Shown here: one piece after another, positions 58,485 to 64,000 of the stretch
How positions within the stretch are numbered: position 1 is the stretch's first letter
Layout of the letters: each line of letters starts with the position of its first letter
Assembly (NCBI GenBank): GCA_040382055.1
Contig: JBEIGE010000011.1
Span: 19,367-83,366 of the forward strand
DNA length: 64,000 nucleotides
DNA from: JBEIGE01 sp040382055
Lineage (GTDB): Bacteria; Pseudomonadota; Gammaproteobacteria; Burkholderiales; Burkholderiaceae_C
Direction: 5' to 3'
Made by a program: the position numbers and the translations under genes
The notes under the pieces: generated by a model
The model's input: only the letters and a program-made list of their open reading frames with translations
The model's database searches: none
What the model was told of the DNA's origin: nothing

Positions 58485-60266
58485 TCAGAGCGCCGAGAAG
58501 TTGACAGTTTCAAGCCGCGACACGCTGTCCGCATTGCTGCGCAGGGTTTGCAACAGCGAGGCGATACGTGGCTGGGCGCAGGCCACGTAGTCCAGCGCCA
58601 TGCTTACCTTGTTCCTGTGCCAAGCGTCGTCTTCAGATACCGCAGTCAGCGCAATGCGCGCGTGCATCCAGCTCATCACGGCGTGACCCAGCAACTCCAG
58701 AAATGCCGGTGCGGCGTGGCCTACGGTTTCCCGATTGAACAGCGCGTCCACGCCCAGAGTGGCCGCCAGCTCGCCGATCTCTTGTGAGAAGGTTTGCAGC
58801 GACGCAGCCAGCGGTACTAGAAGCGGTTGTTGTTGCAGTGCCACAGCTGTCTCTTCGAACAGCGCTCCCAGCAGTTTCAGCCGAGCGCCTTGATCGGCCA
58901 GCACCTTGCGGCCCAACAGGTCCAACGCCTGGATGGCGTTGGTACCCTCATACAGACAGCAGATCGCCTGATCGCGCACGAGTTGTTCCATGCCGGTTTC
59001 AATGATGTAACCCGCACCGCCGAACAAGCATAGTGCTGCCGAGATGTGCTGGGCGGCCTGGTCGGACAAATAGCCCTTGACCACTGGCGTGAGCAAGGCT
59101 GAGAGATCGCCGCTGCGGCGGCGCTCGATGGCATCGGGGTGGTGTTGTTCCTGGTCCAGCAACAGCCCCACCAACGCGACAAGGGCACGTCCGCCGTCGA
59201 TGAACTGTTTGTGCGCCAGCAGCGTGCGGCGCACGACGCTGTGGCTCAGGATAGGGTCGGCTGGCAGCAGCGGCTGTGCCACGCCCGCCAGCGCCCGCCC
59301 TTGCAGTCGCGTGCGGGCGTGCTGCAATGCGTTCTGGTACGCGATCTCTGCCAATCCCACGCTTTGCACGCCGACTTCGAGCCGTGCGCCGTTCATCAGC
59401 AGGAACATGCACCGCAGTCCCTGACCGACGTCACCGACGAGGTGCGCCTGCGCATTGTCGAAGGCCAACGCGCAGGTTGCGTTGGCGCGGATACCGTGTT
59501 TTTGTTCCAAACCGAGCAAGGACACGCCGTTTCGCGCACCGAGCCCGCCATCGGCCAGTTGCTGGCGCGACACCACAAAAAGGCTGATGCCTCTGGTGCC
59601 CGCCGGAGCATCCGGCGTGCGCGCCAGCACCAGGTGAACGATATTGGGTGTCAGGTCGTGCTGTCCGTTGCTGATGAAGCACTTCTGGCCCGACACACGC
59701 CACAAGCCATAGGCTTCTTGCCTGGCTATTGTCTTGATGAGGCCCAGGTCGCTGCCTGCCTGAGGTTCGGTCAGGCACATCGTGCCGCTCCACTGTCCGC
59801 TGGCCAGCGGTGCGGCATAAAGCGCCAGGACCTCTGCACTGGCAAAGCGGGTGAGACAGGCCAACACGCCTTCGCGCACATTGGCAAGAATAGAGAAGGC
59901 CAGGTTGGCCGCTGACAGGTTCTCGGTGAACAGTGCGCCAACGGCCCGCGGAAAGCCTTGCCCGCCCTGCCCTGCAGGAACGGTGAGTGATGGCCAGCCG
60001 GCATCGACATAGTCGCGATAGGCGTCGGTCCACCCTGGCGGTGTTTTGACCTCGCCCCCTTCTCGGCGGCAGCCATCTCGGTCACCGCTGGCGCTCAGCG
60101 GCAGCAGGCGTTGGGCTATAAACCGCCCACCGGCTTCGAGTACTGCCGCAGCGTCGCTGGCTTCCATGGATGAAAATCCCGACCATTGTTGCCATTGCTC
60201 AGATGCGCGCAGCACGCGCTCCAGCACAAAATTTTGCTCGCGCAATGGGGGTTCGAAGCTCAGCAT
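58485..60266 (-). CDS. Acyl-CoA dehydrogenase (large, C-terminally extended type)
   Basis: 593 residues: MCLTEPQAGSDLGLIKT and SGQKCFISNGQHDL are FAD and substrate motifs, and the catalytic base is the Glu of CLYEGTNAIQALDLLGRKV. The extra C-terminal helical domain and the length place it near the AidB/DmdC-like long acyl-CoA dehydrogenases rather than the short FadE group. Introduces the double bond that the neighbouring hydratases would use. It lies 36 bp upstream of the PF10118 gene on the same strand. Confidence 0.93.
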   Translation of the reverse strand: MLSFEPPLREQNFVLERVLRASEQWQQWSGFSSMEASDAAAVLEAGGRFIAQRLLPLSASGDRDGCRREGGEVKTPPGWTDAYRDYVDAGWPSLTVPAGQGGQGFPRAVGALFTENLSAANLAFSILANVREGVLACLTRFASAEVLALYAAPLASGQWSGTMCLTEPQAGSDLGLIKTIARQEAYGLWRVSGQKCFISNGQHDLTPNIVHLVLARTPDAPAGTRGISLFVVSRQQLADGGLGARNGVSLLGLEQKHGIRANATCALAFDNAQAHLVGDVGQGLRCMFLLMNGARLEVGVQSVGLAEIAYQNALQHARTRLQGRALAGVAQPLLPADPILSHSVVRRTLLAHKQFIDGGRALVALVGLLLDQEQHHPDAIERRRSGDLSALLTPVVKGYLSDQAAQHISAALCLFGGAGYIIETGMEQLVRDQAICCLYEGTNAIQALDLLGRKVLADQGARLKLLGALFEETAVALQQQPLLVPLAASLQTFSQEIGELAATLGVDALFNRETVGHAAPAFLELLGHAVMSWMHARIALTAVSEDDAWHRNKVSMALDYVACAQPRIASLLQTLRSNADSVSRLETVNFSAL

Positions 60267-60290
60267 GGGGGTAAGGTCTCAAGTGACACG

Positions 60291-61082
60291 TCATGCACCT
60301 TTGAACGCAGGCGCGCGCTTTTGCATCATCGCCATCACGCCTTCACGCAGGTCCTGTGTCTTGAGTAGACCCATCAGGCGCGGCATCAAAGCAGCCAACG
60401 CTGCGGCTTCTCCTTCGCGCTGCGCCTGGTGCGCCGATTCGAGCAAGGCCTGCACGCCCAGTGGCGCGGCCCTGGCGACGTTCCGGGCCAAGGCCAGCGC
60501 ACGTTCCTGCAACTGTGTTGGCGGCAACACTTCGCTGACCAGCCGCATGCGCAAGGCTTCACTGGCTGAGAACTCATCGCCCGTGAGCATGTAGCGCATG
60601 GCGTCACTCCAGCCGGCGGCACGCGTAAATCGGACGGAGGCACCGCCCGACGGTGTGATGCCCCGCAGCACCTCGGTTTGTGAAAAGCGCGCGCTATCAG
60701 CCGCCAATGCGATATCTGCTGCCAGCATGAGCTCCAGGCCCGCAGTGAAGCACACGCCCTGCACCGCAACGATCAAAGGCTTGCGCATGATGGCACCGCT
60801 TGCGGCAAATGGGTCGAACCCGTCATCGGGGTAGCTCAGCCCACCGCCGGTCAGCTTGGGTGCCAGTTCCATGAGGTCCAGGCCCGCAGAGAAATGCTCG
60901 CCGTGCGCGAATAAAAGCGCGCAGCGCAGCGCGGGGTCGCGGTCGTACTCGCCCAAGGCCGAAGAGAGGTCCACCAACATGTTGTAGTCGAACGCGTTTC
61001 TTTTGGCGGCCCGGTTCAGGCCGATCAGGAAAACGCCCTCGCTGCGTTCGCGGGTCACGGAACCAATGTTGCTATCGGTCAT
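60291..61082 (-). CDS. Enoyl-CoA hydratase/isomerase family protein
   Basis: 263 residues; GEHFSAGLDLMELAPKL and VQGVCFTAGLELMLAADI form the oxyanion hole; the Glu of RFSQTEVLRGITPSGG aligns with a crotonase active-site glutamate. More distant from copies A and B. It starts the minus-strand run hydratase - acyl-CoA dehydrogenase - PF10118 - PaaI - hydratase A, and is divergent from a LysR gene. Confidence 0.91.
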   Translation of the reverse strand: MTDSNIGSVTRERSEGVFLIGLNRAAKRNAFDYNMLVDLSSALGEYDRDPALRCALLFAHGEHFSAGLDLMELAPKLTGGGLSYPDDGFDPFAASGAIMRKPLIVAVQGVCFTAGLELMLAADIALAADSARFSQTEVLRGITPSGGASVRFTRAAGWSDAMRYMLTGDEFSASEALRMRLVSEVLPPTQLQERALALARNVARAAPLGVQALLESAHQAQREGEAAALAALMPRLMGLLKTQDLREGVMAMMQKRAPAFKGA

Positions 61083-61220
61083 TTGATGTTTCTCAGGTTA
61101 GGAGTTACCGCGCCAAGGGTCTTCTCGAGCATGAAAAAGGGCAATGCTTGAATGGGTAGACTGATGCTAAAACGGTTACTTAAGGTTGACTAGATCACAA
61201 AAGGTGCACAAACTGCTTCC

Positions 61221-62180
61221 ATGAAAGAACCAATCTCAGAAAAGTCGACCGCGCTACCACTGCGCTTTGAGGCTGCGGCTGGTCTGGATGCCAATGCATT
61301 GGAACTGTTCGCGCGGGTTGTTCAAGCCGGTAGCTTTGCTCGAGCAGCGCACAGTTTGGGTCAAACACGGGCTGCCGTGAGTCGGCGCGTAGCAGCCATG
61401 GAGGCGCTCGTCGGCCAACCTTTGCTTGCGCGCACCACGCGTTCCCTGGGGCTCACGGAAGCTGGGCGGCGCCTGGCCCAAGATGCCAGAGCGGTGCTGG
61501 ATGCCGCCGAAACCGCCAGAGGCACGATTCGCGCCACGCAGGCTGGCTTGGCGGGTCGGTTGCGGATCACTGCCGCGCCCAGCATTGGCCGGACCTTGCT
61601 GGTGCCCCTTCTAGCCGAATTTCAGCAACTCCATCCTGGCTTGAGCTACGAGCTGCTATTCAACGTGCGGCGCATGGACCTGCTGCGTGAAGGCATTGAT
61701 GTTGCGTTTCGGATCACGCGCAAGCCGCCGGAGGATTTGGTGGCGCGGCCGGTGATTCCATTCCGCATCAGTGCCTATGCGTCACCACTCCGATTTGCAC
61801 CGCTGCCCGACCCAACCGCGCTGAGCACAACACCGCTGCTCCTGTTTGGCGCTGCCCGCGACAGTGCGTCGACCTTGCTGTGGCGCTCCGGCAAGCACTC
61901 GAAAGCAGTGCAAGTGCGTGGCGTCGTCTACGGCGAAGACCTTGACACTTTGATTGCCCTCGCGATGGCTGGCAGCGGCGTGGTGCTGACCATGGACTGT
62001 TCCGTTGCGCAACAACTCGACTCGGGTTTGCTCATCGATCTCTTGCCAAACTGGCACCTTCCGTTGGCGGAAGGCGAAACCGTCCAGGCGCTTACCTTGC
62101 CCTTCCCTGCGGGGAGCGAAAGTGCGCGTGCTTTGGTGCGTTTTGTTGCTGAGCGATGGCACTCCAAACGGCAAGCCTGA
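61221..62180 (+). CDS. LysR-family transcriptional regulator
   Basis: 319 residues; HTH near residues 25-85 and a LysR effector domain. Sequence of the two LysR proteins of this window is closely related throughout, including RTTRSLGLTEAGRRLA, DVAFRITRKPP and LPNWHLPLAEGE. Divergent from the hydratase gene across 138 bp, so it likely controls the minus-strand run. Inducer unknown; CoA-thioester substrates or their acids are candidates by context only. Confidence 0.94.
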   Translation: MKEPISEKSTALPLRFEAAAGLDANALELFARVVQAGSFARAAHSLGQTRAAVSRRVAAMEALVGQPLLARTTRSLGLTEAGRRLAQDARAVLDAAETARGTIRATQAGLAGRLRITAAPSIGRTLLVPLLAEFQQLHPGLSYELLFNVRRMDLLREGIDVAFRITRKPPEDLVARPVIPFRISAYASPLRFAPLPDPTALSTTPLLLFGAARDSASTLLWRSGKHSKAVQVRGVVYGEDLDTLIALAMAGSGVVLTMDCSVAQQLDSGLLIDLLPNWHLPLAEGETVQALTLPFPAGSESARALVRFVAERWHSKRQA

Positions 62181-62351
62181 TTTACTGCCGAAGGAAGCTA
62201 TTGGCTTCGTAGGGCTTGCCCTTGGGTATGTGTCGACATTGACCCTGTCGCCAGCAGCGCGAAGGCCCACGTGGGCTAATTCAAAAGAGGTGCAGAGCCA
62301 CTGTGGAGCGATGTCCTGGGACGTAGCCCTCACTTTTTTCTAAACTTTAAA

Positions 62352-62375
62352 ATATATAGACTGACCTGTATATTA
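62352..62375. promoter_or_regulatory. Possible operator of the TetR regulator
   Basis: AT-rich imperfect palindrome ATATAGACTGACCTGTATAT lies 52 bp before the TetR start; it recalls the LmrA/QdoR boxes of Bacillus as I remember them. Autoregulation would be usual for the family. Confidence 0.35.
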
Positions 62376-62427
62376 ATGCATTATTTGATGTTGAGTCAGT
62401 CTCCTGCAACTCGGAACAAAACGTGCC

Positions 62428-63111
62428 ATGAATCCCAACCGCCAAAAAGTGCTTGACGCCACATTGCAGTTACTCTCGCAGTCTGGCCTCTCCGGAGCTG
62501 GCCTCAACGATGTCATTGCTCTGAGCGGCGCATCGAGGGGATCGCTCTATCACTATTTCCCCGGTGGCAAGCAACAGTGGGTGGCTGAGGCACTGCAGAT
62601 TTATGCCGACTCGTTTGCGCAGGGCTGCGAGAAGGCAATTTCCAAAGCCCCTACGGTTTCGCAAGGGATAGCCAACGTCTTTCTGTTTGCGGCCAAGATG
62701 ATGAAAACCCGCAACTTCCAAAGTGGCTGTCCGGTGGGAGCAGTCGCGCTGGATCTTGATGACGATAGCGAGCACCTGCGCAGCCTGTGTCTGGACATCA
62801 TGGCGCAATGGCAGCATCAACTTGCAGCCTATCTGACCCCACTGCCAAAGGCAAAGGCCTTGGCGCTTGCAAAGATGGTTATTGCCTGTTTTGAAGGTGC
62901 TTTCATGCTCGCCCGCCTGGAGCGCAGCACCGCCCCACTGACACTGGCAGCGGAGCAGATGGCGACCTTGCTGGAGGCCCATTTCGAAGCCGTTTCTGAG
63001 GGCAGTCTCCCAAATCATGCTCGCAGATATGGTCGAGGTTCAGGAGCACATGCGGGTGCAGGCCCCATTGGATTGGTCAAAGACGGTCGAAGTAACAGAC
63101 CCAAGCGCTAA
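62428..63111 (+). CDS. TetR-family regulator (LmrA/YxaF type)
   Basis: 227 residues. N-terminal HTH at about 5-50 (GLNDVIALSGASRGSLYHYF, then PGGKQQWVAEAL) and the LmrA/YxaF-type effector domain with SGCPVGAVALDLDDDSEHLR near residue 100. The last 30 residues are Gly/Arg-rich and look like read-through past the usual end. Precedes the DUF4442 thioesterase and enoyl-CoA hydratase genes, which it may repress. Confidence 0.92.
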   Translation: MNPNRQKVLDATLQLLSQSGLSGAGLNDVIALSGASRGSLYHYFPGGKQQWVAEALQIYADSFAQGCEKAISKAPTVSQGIANVFLFAAKMMKTRNFQSGCPVGAVALDLDDDSEHLRSLCLDIMAQWQHQLAAYLTPLPKAKALALAKMVIACFEGAFMLARLERSTAPLTLAAEQMATLLEAHFEAVSEGSLPNHARRYGRGSGAHAGAGPIGLVKDGRSNRPKR

Positions 63112-63146
63112 ACCATGGCAAACCATTCAACGTGAAAGCAATAATC

Positions 63147-63629
63147 ATGAGTACCACAGAAAGTCTGAAGTCCCGATTCATGCGGTACACCTTCAACCTA
63201 TCGCCGGTCTTCCGGGCAACAGGCGCGTGGATCACACACATCAGCGCTGACTTACGGCTTGTCAAACTCAAATTGCCACTAACGCTGAAGACCAAAAACC
63301 CGATGGGTACGATGTGCGGCGGCAACATGTACAGCGCTGTACATGGCATCTACCTTGTGATGCTCATGAAAAGTTTAGGGCCAGGTTATTTGTGCCTGGA
63401 CCGTTTTTCGACCATCAAATTTTTGAAGCCCGGCAAGGGCACCCTATATGCCCAATTTGAGCTAACCCAAGGCGAGATTGATGCAGTAAAGGGCTTGGTC
63501 GAAGAGCAAGGGAGAACAGATCGCCAATACCTCATCGAGCTGAAAGACGCCAGCGGTTTGGTGTGTGGCGAGATTACCTGCACAGTCCATGTCCGGTTGA
63601 AGGCTGTATTGGGGTCAATGACAGATTGA
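63147..63629 (+). CDS. DUF4442 hot-dog thioesterase-like protein (intact copy)
   Basis: 160 residues of a hot-dog fold: NPMGTMCGGNMYSAVHGIYL aligns with the HGG active-site helix of thioesterases, and STIKFLKPGKGTLYAQFEL follows. Acts on acyl-CoA by family analogy. The decayed copy at 56.2 kb proves an ancestral duplication. ATG 63147 is chosen; a GTG at 63132 is possible. AAGGAG after its stop initiates the next gene. Confidence 0.85.
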   Translation: MSTTESLKSRFMRYTFNLSPVFRATGAWITHISADLRLVKLKLPLTLKTKNPMGTMCGGNMYSAVHGIYLVMLMKSLGPGYLCLDRFSTIKFLKPGKGTLYAQFELTQGEIDAVKGLVEEQGRTDRQYLIELKDASGLVCGEITCTVHVRLKAVLGSMTD

Positions 63630-63642
63630 AAAGGAGCTAAAC

Positions 63643-64000
63643 GTGAGCAAGACAGTGTCAGTTTCCATACAGGATAGGGTGGCGATTGTGACTATTGAGA
63701 GGCCACAACACCGCAATGCCGTCGATCTGCCAACTGCAGAAGCTCTGCTGGTGGCATTCAAGTCCTTCGATGCCAACGACGATGCTGACGTTGCCATACT
63801 CACTGGAGCTGCAGGTGCCTTCTGCGCAGGTGCCGACCTAAAGGCGCTAGCCGCAGGAGAACGCAAACCAGTGAACCCTGACGGAGAGTTTGCGCCCATG
63901 GGGCCGACCCGCCTCAGGCTGCGCAAGCCCGTCATTGCGGCCATCGAAGGCCCCGCCGTCGCCGGAGGGATGGAACTTGCCCTTTGGTGTGATCTGCGTA
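63643..64000 (+). CDS. Enoyl-CoA hydratase family protein, copy B (5' part)
   Basis: Frame of 119 complete codons running off the right edge. GTG 63643 is preceded by AAGGAG at 6 nt. It reads VSIQDRVAIVTIERPQHRNA, with GAFCAGADLKALAAGERKP and AIEGPAVAGGMELALWCDLR; all motifs of the N-terminal crotonase half are present. The copy is closest to the enoyl-CoA hydratase at 56.3 kb. 3' end not in the window. Confidence 0.9.
   Translation, partial: MSKTVSVSIQDRVAIVTIERPQHRNAVDLPTAEALLVAFKSFDANDDADVAILTGAAGAFCAGADLKALAAGERKPVNPDGEFAPMGPTRLRLRKPVIAAIEGPAVAGGMELALWCDLR

Noticed and set aside
1..64000. CRISPR arrays, rRNA genes, replication origins, intact insertion sequences
   Set aside because: I saw no regularly spaced repeats, rRNA segments, DnaA-box clusters or transposase genes in the window.

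Overview
The window is bacterial chromosome, about 64 kb, densely coded and with no gap larger than about 0.55 kb. Gene content and sequence style point to a betaproteobacterium of the order Burkholderiales, most likely a Comamonadaceae member related to Rhodoferax or Polaromonas. The pointers are a DUF3422 protein, TctA/TctB and Bug-type (TctC) binding proteins, an RpfE-like protein next to recJ, LolCD, and a tRNA-Ser(CGA) behind trpS. The assignment rests on recognising families by eye; no search was run.

Layout. 0-3.8 kb: end of ribF, then ileS and lspA, translationally overlapped. 3.8-14.4 kb: Nudix hydrolase, quinone oxidoreductase, a DMT exporter, a lipoprotein, then a minus-strand run DUF3422 - ggt - DMT exporter - SDR - 56-aa basic protein, followed by tctBA with a clear terminator. 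14.5-18.1 kb: minus-strand run tatD - spermidine-synthase-like - GspE/PulE ATPase, whose Walker A lysine is replaced by glutamate. 18.2-22.2 kb: S1C protease, MoxR ATPase, DUF58 and VWA proteins. 22.1-31.4 kb: lolCD, then a plus-strand housekeeping run RpfE-like - recJ - PHP - DMT - YciO - M50 - trpS - tRNA-Ser.

31.4-36.1 kb is an accessory island directly behind the tRNA: an Mrr-type endonuclease, a GIY-YIG/DUF3553-like protein, RidA, a YefM antitoxin with a truncated YoeB toxin, a GNAT acetyltransferase and a small ORF. Three attC-like imperfect palindromes lie in it, so part of it looks like a relic of an integron cassette array without an integrase. 36.1-44.3 kb holds a di-haem and a tri-haem cytochrome c with an NMT1-like lipoprotein, two Bug-type binding proteins, and a large choice-of-anchor-I lipoprotein. 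44.3-48.4 kb: an Ada-like methyltransferase, a PLP enzyme behind a hydrolase remnant, an unknown protein and a sugar nucleotidyltransferase. 48.4-51.2 kb: serS, ispH, slpA.

51.2-52.6 kb is a broken radC, split by a PIN/ribbon-helix-helix toxin-antitoxin module and flanked by a 27-bp direct repeat of the radC start. 52.7-64 kb is an acyl-CoA metabolism region with two paralogous LysR regulators and a TetR regulator. Its enzymes are an alpha/beta hydrolase, a CMD-family protein, a MaoC hydratase, three enoyl-CoA hydratases, hot-dog thioesterases, an acyl-CoA dehydrogenase and a PF10118 hydrolase. A DUF4442 + enoyl-CoA hydratase pair occurs twice; one DUF4442 copy is decayed and its crotonase partner is inverted. 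The region probably degrades a fatty or cyclic acid through CoA thioesters; the substrate cannot be read from the sequence.
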